A program made the translations under genes and the position numbers. From Clusia tigrina (lineage: Eukaryota; Arthropoda; Insecta; Diptera; Clusiidae), in the NCBI GenBank assembly GCA_920105625.2, contig OV050032.1, positions 72,521,879 to 72,585,878 on the forward strand: a DNA stretch of 64,000 bases, written 5' to 3'. Shown one piece after another: positions 39,001 to 51,135 of the stretch. Below the pieces are notes generated by a model. The model had not been told where the DNA came from, made no database searches, and saw only the letters and a list, made by a program, of their open reading frames with translations. Position 1 is the first letter of the stretch. Each line of letters starts with the position of its first letter.

Positions 39001-41749
39001 GCAATAAAGTACTCGAGCCTATCGTCAGTTAAAGTTATCGCTCATAGCTGTGCTACGCTTGAGTCCCAAAACAAATACTGATAAAACTTCAAATGGCCCT
39101 AACTTCTATACGGTGCGTCCTACACCTATCAAAGTTTGATACAATCAAATGCTATTAACACTTTACTGGAGCGTCCTATACCTATCAAAGTTGCAACAAA
39201 AATGCTAGTAACTTTTTACTGGAGCGACATAAAATATTGAAATTTTGTGACAATAAAGTCCTCGTGCCTCTTGTCAATTTAAGCTTTCGCTCATAGCCAT
39301 GCTACCCTTGAGTCCCAAATCAAACATTGATAAAACTTCAAATGGCCCTAACTTGTATACGGTGCGTCCTACACCTATCAAAGTTTGCAACAATCAAATG
39401 CTTGTAACATTTTACTGGAGCGACATAAAATATTGAAATTTTGTGACAATAAAGTCCTCGTGCCTCTTGTCAGTTTAAGCTTTCGCTCATAGCCATGCTA
39501 CCCTTGAGTCCCAAATCAAACATTGATAAAACTTCAAATTTCCCTAACTTGTATACGGTGCGTCCTACACCTATCAAAGTTTGCAACAATCAAATGCTTG
39601 TAACTTTTTACTGGAGCGTCATAAAATCTTGAAATGTTGTGGCAATAAAGTACTCGAGCCTCTTGTCAATTAAAGTTATCGCTCATAGCTGTGCTACGCT
39701 TGAGTCCCAAAACAAACACTGATAATAATTCAAATGGCCCTAACTTCTACACGGTGCGTCCTACACCTATCAAAGTTTGCAACAATCAAATGCTTGTAAC
39801 TTTTTACTGGTGCGTCATAAAATCTTGAAATGTTGTGGCAATAAAGTACTCGAGCCTCTTGTCAATTAAAGTTATCGCTCATAGCTGTGCTACGCTTGAG
39901 TCCCAAAACAAACACTGATAATAATTCAAATGGCCCTAACTTCTACACGGTGCGTCCTACACCTATCAAAGTTTGCAACAATCAAAAGCTTGTAACTTTT
40001 TACTGGAGCGTCATAAAATCTTGAAATGTTGTGGCAATAAAGTACTCGAGCCTCTTGTCAATTAAAGTTATCGCTCATAGCTGTGCTACGCTTGAGTCCC
40101 AAAACAACCACTGATAAAACTTCGAATGGCCCTAACTTCTATACGGTGCGTCCTACACCTATCAAAGTTTGATACAATCAAATGCTATTAACACTTTACT
40201 GGAGCGTCCTTCACCTATCAAAGTTGCAACAATCAAATGCTTGTAACTTTTTACTGGAGCGATATAAAATATTGAAATTTTGTGACAATAAAGTCCTCGA
40301 GCCTCTTGTCAATTTAAGCTATCGCTCATAGCTCTTCTACCCTTGAGTCCCAAATAAAACACTGATACAACTTAAAATAGCCCTAACTTTTATACAGTGC
40401 GTCCTACACCTATCAAAGTTTGCAACAATCAAATGCATGTAACTTTTTACTGGAGCGTCATAAAATCTTGGAGTTTTGTGACAATAACGACTCTTGTCAA
40501 TTTAAGCTATCGCTCATAGCTCTGCTACCCTTGAGTCCCAAATAAAACACTGATACAACTTCAAATAGCCCTAACTTTTATACAGTGCGTCCTACACCTA
40601 TCAAAGTTTGCAACAATCAAATGCTTGTAGCTTTTTACTGGAGCGTCATAAAATCGTGAAATTTTGTGGCAATAAAGTACTCGAGCCTCTTGTCAATTAA
40701 AGTTATCGCTCATAGCTGTGCTACGCTTGAGTCCCAAAATAAACACTGATAATAATTCAAATGGCCCTAACTTCTACACGGTGCGTCCTACACCTATCAA
40801 AGTTTGCAACAATCAAATGCTTGTAACTTTTTACTGGAGCGTCATAAAATCGTGAAATTTTGTGGCAATAAAGTACTCGAGCCTCTTGTCAATTAAAGTT
40901 ATCGCTCATAGCTGTGCTACGCTTGAGTCCCAAAACCAACACTAATAAAACTTCAAATGGCCCAAACTTCTACACGGTGCGTCCTACACCTATCAAAGTT
41001 TGCAACAATCAAATGCTTGTAACTTTTTACTGGAGCGTCATAAAATCTTGAAATGTTGTGGCAATAAAGTACTCGAGCCTCTTGTCAATTAAAGTTATCG
41101 CTCATAGCTGTGCTACGCTTGAGTCCCAAAACAAACACTGATAATAATTCAAATGGCCCTAACTTCTACACGGTGCGTCCTACACCTATCAAAGTTTGCA
41201 ACAATCAAAAGCTTGTTACTTTTTACTGGAGCGTCATAAAATCTTGAAATGTTGTGGCAATAAAGTACTCGAGCCTCTTGTCAATTAAAGTTATCGCTCA
41301 TAGCTGTGCTACGCTTGAGTCCCAAAACAACCACTGATAAAACTTCGAATGGCCCTAACTTCTATACGGTGCGTCCTACACCTATCAAAGTTTGATACAA
41401 TCAAATGCTATTAACACTTTACTGGAGCGTCCTACACCTATCAAAGTTGCAACAATCAAATGCTTGTAACTTTTTACTGGAGCGACATAAAATATTGAAA
41501 TTTTGTGACAATAAAGTCCTCGAGCCTCTTGTCAATTTAAGCTATCGCTCATAGCTCTTCTACCCTTGAGTCCCAAATAAAACACTGATACAACTTAAAA
41601 TAGCCCTAACTTTTATACAGTGCGTCCTACACCTATCAAAGTTTGCAACAATCAAATGCTTGTAACTTTTTACTGGAGCGTCATAAAATCTTGAAATTTA
41701 GTGACAATAAAGTACTCGTGCCTCTTGTCAATTTAAGCTATCGCTCATA
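33051..41749 (+). repeat. Middle-domain satellite (short-monomer rich)
   Basis: Short monomers dominate. Long monomers here carry ACAATAAAGTCC and TATACCTATCAAAGTTGC. A segment at ~33.2-34.8 kb recurs at ~35.6-37.2 kb with 2397-bp spacing (for example the CAATAAAAAACTTG variant at 33,322 and 35,719). A two-monomer unit with CACTGGTAATAATTC is tandemly doubled with 392-bp spacing (35,061 and 35,453). The unit CAACCACTGATAAAACTTCG occurs at ~40.1 and ~41.3 kb. No gene is seen. Confidence 0.87.
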
Positions 41750-44137
41750 GCTATGCTACCCTTGAGTCCCAAATAAAACACTGATACAACTTCAAATAGC
41801 CCTAACTTTAATACAGTGTGTCCTACACCTATCAAAGTTTGCAACAATCAAATGCTTGTAACTTTTTACTGGAGCGTCATAAAATCGTGAAATTTTGTGG
41901 CAATAAAGAACTCGAGCCTCTTGTCAATTAAAGTTATCGCTCATAGCTGTGCTACGCTTGAGTCCCAAAATAAACACTGATAATAATTCAAATGGCCCTA
42001 ACTTCTACACGGTGCGTCCTACACCTATCAAAGTTTGCAACAATCAAATGCTTGTAACTTTTTACTGGAGCGTCATAAAATCGTGAAATTTTGTGGCAAT
42101 AAAGTACTCGAGCCTCTTGTCAATTAAAGTTATCGCTCATAGCTGTGCTACGCTTGAGTCCCAAAACAAACACTGATAATAATTCAAATGGCCCTAACTT
42201 CTGCACGGTGCGTCCTACACCTATCAAAGTTTGCAACAATCAAATGCTTGTAACTTTTTACTGGAGCGTCATAAAATCTTGAAATGTTGTGGCAATAAAG
42301 TACTCGAACCTCTTGTCAATTAAAGTTATCGCTCATAGCTGTGCTACGCTTGAGTCCCAAAACAAACACTGATAAAACTTCAAATGGCCCTAACTTCTAT
42401 ACTGTGCGTCCTACACCTATCATAGTTTGCAACAATCAAATGCTTGTGACTTTTTACTGGAGCGTAATGAAATCTGTAAATTTTGTGTCAATAAAGTACT
42501 CGAGCCTCTTGTCAATTAAAGTTATCGCTCATAGCTGTGCTACGCTTGAGTCCCAAAACAAATACTGATAAAACTTCAAATGGCCCTAACTTCTATACGG
42601 TGCGTCCTACACCTATCAAAGTTTGATACAATCAAATGCTATTAACACTTTACTGGAGCGTCCTATACCTATCAAAGTTGCAACAAAAATGCTAGTAACT
42701 TTTTACTGGAGCGACATAAAATATTGAAATTTTGTGACAATAAAGTCCTCGTGCCTCTTGTCAATTTAAGCTTTCGCTCATAGCCATGCTACCCTTGAGT
42801 CCCAAATCAAACATTGATAAAACTTCAAATGGCCCTAACTTGTATATTGTGCGTCCTACACCTATCAAAGTTTGCAACACTCAAATGCATGTAACTTTTT
42901 ACTGGAGCGTCATAAAATCTTGGAGTTTTGTGACAATAAAGCCTCTTGTCAATTTAAGCTATCGCTCGTAGCTCTTCTACCCTTGAGTCCCAAATAAAAC
43001 ACTGATACTACTTAAAATAGCCCTAACTTTTATACACTGCGTCCTACACCTATCAAAGTTTGCAACAATCAAATGCTTGTAACTTTTTAATGGAGCGTCA
43101 TAAAATCGTGAAATTTTGTGGCAATAAAGTACTCGAGCCTCTTGTCAATTAAAGTTATCGCTCATAGCTGTGCTACGCTTGAGTCCCAAAACATACACTG
43201 ATAATAATTCAAATGGCCCTAACTTCTATACGGTGTGTCGTACACATATCAAAGTTTGCAACAATCAAATGCTTGTAACTTTTTACTGGAGCGTCATTAA
43301 ACTTTGAAATTTTGTGACAATAAATTACTCGTGCCTCTTGTCAATTTAAGCTATCGCTCATAGCTCTGCTACCCTTGAGTCCCAAATAAAACACTGACAC
43401 AACTTCAAGTAGCCCTAACTGTTATACAGTGCGTCCTACACCTATCAAAGTTTGCAACAATCAAATGCTTGTAACTTTTTACTGGAGCGTCATAAAATCG
43501 TGAAATTTTGTGGCAATAAAGTACTCGAGCCTCTTGTCAATTAAAGTTATCGCTCATAGCTGTGCTACGCTTGAGTCCCAAAACATACACTGATAATAAT
43601 TCAAATGGTACTAACTTCTATATGGTGTGTCGTACACATATCAAAGTTTGCAACAATCAAATGCTTGTAACTTTTTACTGGAGCGTCATTAAACTTTGAA
43701 ATTTTGTGACAATAAATTACTCGTGCCTCTTGTCAATTTAAGCTATCGCTCATAGCTCTGCTACCCTTGAGTCCCAAATAAAACACTGACACAACTTCAA
43801 ATAGCCCTAACTGTTATACAGTGCGTCCTACACCTATCAAAGTTTGCAACAATCAAATGCTTGTAACTTTTTACTGGAGCGTCATAAAATCGTGAAATTT
43901 TGTGGAAATAAAGTACTCGAGCGTCATGTCAATGAAAGTTATCGCTCATAGCTGTGCTACGCTTGAGTCCCAAAACAAACACTGATAATAATTCAAAAGG
44001 CCCTAACTTCTACACGGTGCGTCCTACACCTATCAAAGTTTGCAACAATCAAATGCATGTAACTTTTTACTGGAGCGTCATAAAATCTTGGAGTTTTGTG
44101 ACAATAACGACTCTTGTCAATTTAAGCTATCGCTCAT
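41750..44137 (+). repeat. ~2388-bp higher-order satellite unit, copy 1
   Basis: Landmarks CAAAATAAACACTG, TTCTGCACGG, AAATACTGATAAAAC, TTGTATATTGTG, ACATACACTG and GCGTCATGTCAATGAAAG occur in this order and are repeated 2387-2388 bp downstream. The unit holds about a dozen monomers, one of them long. Copy 1 has a diverged monomer at 42,341-42,540 (GCGTAATGAAATCTG) that differs from copies 2 and 3. The left border, near 41,750, is where similarity to copy 2 stops. Confidence 0.85.
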
Positions 44138-46525
44138 AGCTCTGCTACCCTTGAGTCCCAAATAAAACACTGATACAACTTCAAATAGCCCTAACTTTAA
44201 TACAGTGTGTCCTACACCTATCAAAGTTTGCAACAATCAATGCTTGTAACTTTTTACTGGAGCGTCATAAAATCGTGAAATATTGTGACAATAAAGTACT
44301 CGTGCTTCTTGTCAATTAAAGTTATCGCTCATAGCTGTGCTACGCTTGAGTCCCAAAATAAACACTGATAATAATTCAAATGGCCCTAACTTCTACACGG
44401 TGCGTCCTACACCTATCAAAGTTTGAAACAATCAAATGCTTGTAACTTTTTACTGGAGCGTCATAAAATCGTGAAATTTTGTGGCAATAAAGTACTCGAG
44501 CCTCTTGTCAATTAAAGTTATCGCTCATAGCTGTGCTACGCTTGAGTCCCAAAACAAACACTGATAATAATTCAAATGGCCCTAACTTCTGCACGGTGCG
44601 TCCTACACCTATCAAAGTTTGCAACAATCAAATGCTTGTAACTTTTTACTGGAGCGTCATAAAATCTTGAAATGTTGTGGCAATAAAGTACTCGAACCTC
44701 TTGTCAATTAAAGTTATCGCTCATAGCTGTGCTACGCTTGAGTCCCAAAACAAACACTGATAATAATTCAAATGGCCCTAACTTCTACACGGTGCGTCTT
44801 ACACCTATCAAAGTTTGCAACAATCAAATGCTTGTAACTTTTACTGGAGCGTCATAAAATCTGGAAATGTTGTGGCAATAAAGTACTCGAGCCTCTTGTC
44901 AATTAAAGTTATCGCTCATAGCTGTGCTACGCTTGAGTCCCAAAACAAATACTGATAAAACTTCAAATGGCCCTAACTTCTATACGGTGCGTCCTACACC
45001 TATCAAAGTTTGATACAATCAAATGCTATTAACACTTTACTGGAGCGTCCTATACCTATCAAAGTTGCAACAAAAATGCTAGTAACTTTTTACTGGAGCG
45101 ACATAAAATATTGAAATTTTGTGACAATAAAGTCCTCGTGCCTCTTGTCAATTTAAGCTTTCGCTCATAGCCATGCTACCCTTGAGTCCCAAATCAAACA
45201 TTGATAAAACTTCAAATGGCCCTAACTTGTATATTGTGCGTCCTACACCTATCAAAGTTTGCAACAATCAAATGCATGTAACTTTTTACTGGAGCGTCAT
45301 AAAATCTTGGAGTTTTGTGACAATAAAGCCTCTTGTCAATTTAAGCTATCGCTCGTAGCTCTTCTACCCTTGAGTCCCAAATAAAACACTGATACAACTT
45401 AAAATAGCCCTAACTTTTATAAACAGCGTCCTACACCTATCAAAGTTTGCAACAATCAAATGCTTGTAACTTTTTAATGGAGCGTCATAAAATCGTGAAA
45501 TTTTGTGGCAATAAAGTACTCGAGCCTCTTGTCAATTAAAGTTATCGCTCATAGCTGTGCTACGCTTGAGTCCCAAAACATACACTGATAATAATTCAAA
45601 TGGCCCTAACTTCTATACGGTGTGTCGTACACATATCATAGTTTGCAACAATCAAATGCTTGTAACTTTTTACTGGAGCTTCATTAAACTTTGAAATTTT
45701 GTGACAATAAATTACTCGTGCCTCTTGTCAATTTAAGCTATCGCTCATAGCTCTGCTACCTTTGAGTCCCAAATAAAACACTGACACAACTTCAAATAGC
45801 CCTAACTGTTATACAGTGCGTCCTACACCTATCAAAGTTTGCAACAATCAAATGCTTGTAACTTTTTACTGGAGCGTCATAAAATCGTGAAATTTTGTGG
45901 CAATAAAGTACTCGAGCCTCTTGTCAATTAAAGTTATCGCTCATAGCTGTGCTACGCTTGAGTCCCAAAACATACACTGATAATAATTCAAATGGCCCTA
46001 ACTTCTATACGGTGTGTCGTACACATATCAAAGTTTGCAACAATCAAATGCTTGTAACTTTTTACTGGAGCGTCATTAAACTTTGAAATTTTGTGACAAT
46101 AAATTACTCGTGCCTCTTGTCAATTTAAGCTATCGCTCATAGCTCTGCTACCCTTGAGTCCCAAATAAAACACTGACACAACTTTAAATAGCCCTAACTG
46201 TTATACAGTGCGTCCTACACCTATCAAAGTTTACAACAATCAAATGTTTGTAACTTTTTACTGGAGCGTCATAAAATCGTGAAATTTTGTGGAAATAAAG
46301 TACTCGAGCGTCATGTCAATGAAAGTTATCGCTCATAGCTGTGCTACGCTTGAGTCCCAAAACAAACACTGATAATAATTCAAAAGGCCCTAACTTCTAC
46401 ACGGTGCGTCCTACACCTATCAAAGTTTGCAACAATCAAATGCATGTAACTTTTTACTGGAGCGTCATAAAATCTTGGAGTTTTGTGACAATAACGACTC
46501 TTGTCAATTTAAGCTATCGCTCATA
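44138..46525 (+). repeat. ~2388-bp higher-order satellite unit, copy 2
   Basis: This has the same ordered landmarks as copy 1: TTCTGCACGG at 44,589, the AATACTG landmark at 44,948 and the ACATACACTG landmark at 45,578. It differs from its neighbours by scattered substitutions. Confidence 0.87.
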
Positions 46526-48913
46526 GCTCTGCTACCCTTGAGTCCCAAATAAAACACTGACACAACTTTAAATAGCCCTAACTGTTATACAGTGCGTCCT
46601 ACACCTATCAAAGTTTGCAACAATCAAATGCTTGTAGCTTTTTACTGGAGCGTCATAAAATCGTGAAATTTTGTGGCAATAAAGTACTCGAGCCTCTTGT
46701 CAATTAAAGTTATCGCTCATAGCTGTGCTACGCTTGAGTCCCAAAATAAACACTGATAATAATTCAAATGGCCCTAACTTCTACACGGTGCGTCCTACAC
46801 CTATCAAAGTTTGAAACAATCAAATGCTTGTAACTTTTTACTGGAGCGTCATAAAATCGTGAAATTTTGTGGCAATAAAGTACTCGAGCCTCTTGTCAAT
46901 TAAAGTTATCGCTCATAGCTGTGCTACGCTTGAGTCCCAAAACAAACACTAATAATAATTCAAATGGCCCTAACTTCTGCACGGTGCGTCCTACACCTAT
47001 CAAAGTTTGCAACAATCAAATGCTTGTAACTTTTTACTGGAGCGTCATAAAATCTTGAAATGTTGTGGCAATAAAGTACTCGAACCTCTTGTCAATTAAA
47101 GTTATCGCTCATAGCTGTGCTACGCTTGAGTCCCAAAACAAACACTGATAATAATTCAAATGGCCCTAACTTCTACACGGTGCGTCCTACACCTATCAAA
47201 GTTTGCAACAATCAAATGCTTGTAACTTTTACTGGAGCGTCATAAAATCTGGAAATGTTGTGGCAATAAAGTACTCGAGCCTCTTGTCAATTAAAGTTAT
47301 CGCTCATAGCTGTGCTACGCTTGAGTCCCAAAACAAATACTGATAAAACTTCAAATGGCCCTAACTTCTATACGGTGCGTCCTACACCTATCAAAGTTTG
47401 ATACAATCAAATGCTATTAACACTTTACTGGAGCGTCCTATACCTATCAAAGTTGCAACAAAAATGCTAGTAACTTTTTACTGGAGCGACATAAAATATT
47501 GAAATTTTGTGACAATAAAGTCCTCGTGCCTCTTGTCAATTTAAGCTTTCGCTCATAGCCATGCTACCCTTGAGTCCCAAATCAAACATTGATAAAACTT
47601 CAAATGGCCCTAACTTGTATATTGTGCGTCCTACACCTATCAAAGTTTGCAACAATCAAATGCATGTAACTTTTTACTGGAGCGTCATAAAATCTTGGAG
47701 TTTTGTGACAATAAAGCCTCTTGTCAATTTAAGCTATCGCTCGTAGCTCTTCTACCCTTGAGTCCCAAATAAAACACTGATACAACTTAAAATAGCCCTA
47801 ACTTTTATACACTGCGTCCTACACCTATCAAAGTTTGCAACAATCAAATGCTTGTAACTTTTTAATGGAGCGTCATAAAATCGTGAAATTTTGTGGCAAT
47901 AAAGTACTCGAGCCTCTTGTCAATTAAAGTTATCGCTCATAGCTGTGCTACGCTTGAGTCCCAAAACATACACTGATAATAATTCAAATGGCCCTGACTT
48001 CTATACGGTGTGTCGTACACATATCAAAGTTTGCAACAATCAAATGCTTGTAACTTTTTACTGGAGCTTCATTAAACTTTGAAATTTTGTGACAATAAAT
48101 TACTCGTGCCTCTTGTCAATTTAAGCTATCGCTCATAGCTCTGCTACCTTTGAGTCCCAAATAAAACACTGACACAACTTCAAATAGCCCTAACTGTTAT
48201 ACAGTGCGTCCTACACCTATCAAAGTTTGCAACAATCAAATGCTTGTAACTTTTTACTGGAGCGTCATAAAATCGTGAAATTTTGTGGCAATAAAGTACT
48301 CGAGCCTCTTGTCAATTAAAGTTATCGCTCATAGCTGTGCTACGCTTGAGTCCCAAAACATACACTGATAATAATTCAAATGGCCCTAACTTCTATACGG
48401 TGTGTCGTACACATATCAAAGTTTGCAACAATCAAATGCTTGTAACTTTTTACTGGAGCGTCATTAAACTTTGAAATTTTGTGACAATAAATTACTCGTG
48501 CCTCTTGTCAATTTAAGCTATCGCTCATAGCTCTGCTACCCTTGAGTCCCAAATAAAACACTGACACAACTTCAAATAGCCCTAACTGTTATACAGTGCG
48601 TCCTACACCTATCAAAGTTTGCAACAATCAAATGCTTGTAACTTTTTACTGGAGCGTCATAAAATCGTGAAATTTTGTGGAAATAAAGTACTCGAGCGTC
48701 ATGTCAATGAAAGTTATCGCTCATAGCTGTGCTACGCTTGAGTCCCAAAACAAACACTGATAATAATTCAAAAGGCCCTAACTTCTACACGGTGCGTCCT
48801 ACACCTATCAAAGTTTGCAACAATCAAATGCATGTAACTTTTTACTGGAGCGTCATAAAATCTTGGAGTTTTGTGACAATAACGACTCTTGTCAATTTAA
48901 GCTATCGCTCATA
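46526..48913 (+). repeat. ~2388-bp higher-order satellite unit, copy 3
   Basis: Third tandem copy, with landmarks 2388 bp after copy 2 (AATACTG at 47,336, ACATACACTG at 47,966). Similarity to the start of the next unit ends near 48,930. Confidence 0.87.
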
Positions 48914-51133
48914 GCTCTGCTACCCTTGAGTCCCAAATAAAACACTGATACAACTTCAAATAGCCCTGACTTTTATACAGTGCGTCCTACACCTATCAAA
49001 ATTTGCAACAATCAAATGCTTGTAGCTTTTTACTGGAGCGTCATAAAATCTTGAAATGTTGTGGCAATAAAGTACTCGAGCCTCTTGTCAATTAAAGTTA
49101 TCGCTCATAGCTGTACTACGCTTGAGTCCCAAAACAAACACTGATAATAATTCAAATGGCCCTAACTTCTACACGGTGCGTCCTACACCTATCAAAGTTT
49201 GCAACAATCAAAAGCTTGTAACTTTTTACTGGAGCGTCATAAAATCTTGAAATGTTGTGGCAATAAAGTACCCGAGCCTCTTGTCAATTAAAGTTATCGC
49301 TCATAGCTGTGCTACGCTTGAGTCCCAAAACAACCACTGATAAAACTTCGAATGGCCCTAACTTCTATACGGTGCGTCCTACACCTATCAAAGTTTGATA
49401 CAATCAAATGCTATTAACACTTTACTGGAGCGTCCTACACCTATCAAAGTTGCAACAATCAAATGCTTGTAACTTTTTACTGGAGCGACATAAAATATTG
49501 AAATTTTGTGACAATAAAGTCCTCGAGCCTCTTGTCAATTTAAGCTATCGCTCATAGCTCTTCTACCCTTGAGTCCCAAATAAAACACTGATACAACTTA
49601 AAATAGCCCTAACTTTTATACAGTGCGTCCTACACCTTTCAAAGTTTGCAACAATCAAATGCTTGTAACTTTTTACTGGAGCGTCATAAAATCTTGAAAT
49701 TTAGTGACAATAAAGTACTCGTGCCTCTTGTCAATTTAAGCTATCGCTCATAGCTATGCTACCCTTGAGTCCCAAATAAAACACTGATAAAACTTCAAAT
49801 AGCCCTAACTTTAATACAGTGTGTCCTACACCTATCAAAGTTTGCAACAATCAAATGCTTGTAACTTTTTACTGGAGCGTCATAAAATCGTGAAATTTTG
49901 TGGCAATAAAGTACTCGAGCCTCTTGTCAATTAAAGTTATCGCTCATAGCTGTCCTACGCTTGAGTCCCAAAATAAACACTGATAATAATTCAAATGGCC
50001 CTTACTTCTACACGGTGCGTCCTACACCTATCAAAGTTTGCAACAATCAAATGCTTGTAACTTTTTACTGGAGCGTCATAAAATCGTGAAATTTTGTGGC
50101 AATAAAGTACTCGAGCCTCTTGTCAATTAAAGTTATCGCTCATAGCTGTGCTACGCTTGAGTCCCAAAACAAACACTGATAATAATTCAAATGGCCCTAA
50201 CTTCTGCACGGTGCGTCCTACACCTATCAAAGTTTGCAACAATCAAATGCTTGTAACTTTTTACTGGAGCGTCATAAAATCTTGAAATGTTGTGGCAATA
50301 AAGTACTCGAACCTCTTGTCAATTAAAGTTATCGCTCATAGCTGTGCTACGCTTGAGTCCCAAAACAAACACTGATAATAATTCAAATGGCCCTAACTTC
50401 TACACGGTGCGTCCTACACCTATCAAAGTTTGCAACAATCAAATGCTTGTAACTTTTACTGGAGCGTCATAAAATCTGGAAATGTTGTGGCAATAAAGTA
50501 CTCGAGCCTCTTGTCAATTAAAGTTATCGCTCATAGCTGTGCTACGCTTGAGTCCCAAAACAAATACTGATAAAACTTCAAATGGCCCTAACTTCTATAC
50601 GGTGCGTCCTACACCTATCAAAGTTTGATACAATCAAATGCTATTAACACTTTACTGGAGCGTCCTATACCTATCAAAGTTGCAACAAAAATGCTAGTAA
50701 CTTTTTACTGGATCGACATAAAATATTGAAATTTTGTGACAATAAAGTCCTCGTGCCTCTTGTCAATTTAAGCTTTCGCTCATAGCCATGCTATCCTTGA
50801 GTCCCAAATCAAACATTGATAAAACTTCAAATGGCCCTAACTTGTATACGGTGCGTCCTACACCTATCAAAGTTTGCAACAATCAAATGCTTGTAACATT
50901 TTACTGGAGCGACATAAAATATTGAAATTTTGTGACAATAAAGTCCTCGTGCCTCTTGTCAGTTTAAGCTTTCGCTCATAGCCATGCTACCCTTGAGTCT
51001 CAAATCAAACATTGATAAAACTTCAAATTTCCCTAACTTATATACGGTGCGTCCTACACCTATCAAAGTTTGCAACAATCAAATGCTTGTAACTTTTTAC
51101 TGATGCGCCATAAAATCGTGAAATTTTGTGGCA
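48914..51133 (+). repeat. Middle-domain satellite leading to the retroelement
   Basis: From ~49.05 to ~50.7 kb this matches ~41.05-42.7 kb with 8003-bp spacing (CCACTG landmark 41,331/49,334; TTCTGCACGG 42,201/50,204). The last ~300 bp match a unit also present at ~39.5 and ~58.6 kb, marked by CAAATTTCCCTAAC. The final monomer has unusual changes next to the junction (TGATGCGCCATAAAATCG for the usual TGGAGCGTCATAAAATCG) and stops after TTTTGTGGCA. Confidence 0.87.
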
Positions 51134-51135
51134 GG

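Noticed and set aside
1..51133. Assembly artefact as the explanation of the repeated blocks
   Set aside because: It cannot be excluded from sequence alone, but most copies differ by scattered private substitutions and whole-monomer steps, which exact assembly duplication would not produce.
51070..51135. Start of the Gag frame at 51,070
   Set aside because: The first 22 codons are ordinary satellite sequence, and the open frame there is accidental. The ATG at 51,136 has a good context and begins non-satellite sequence.
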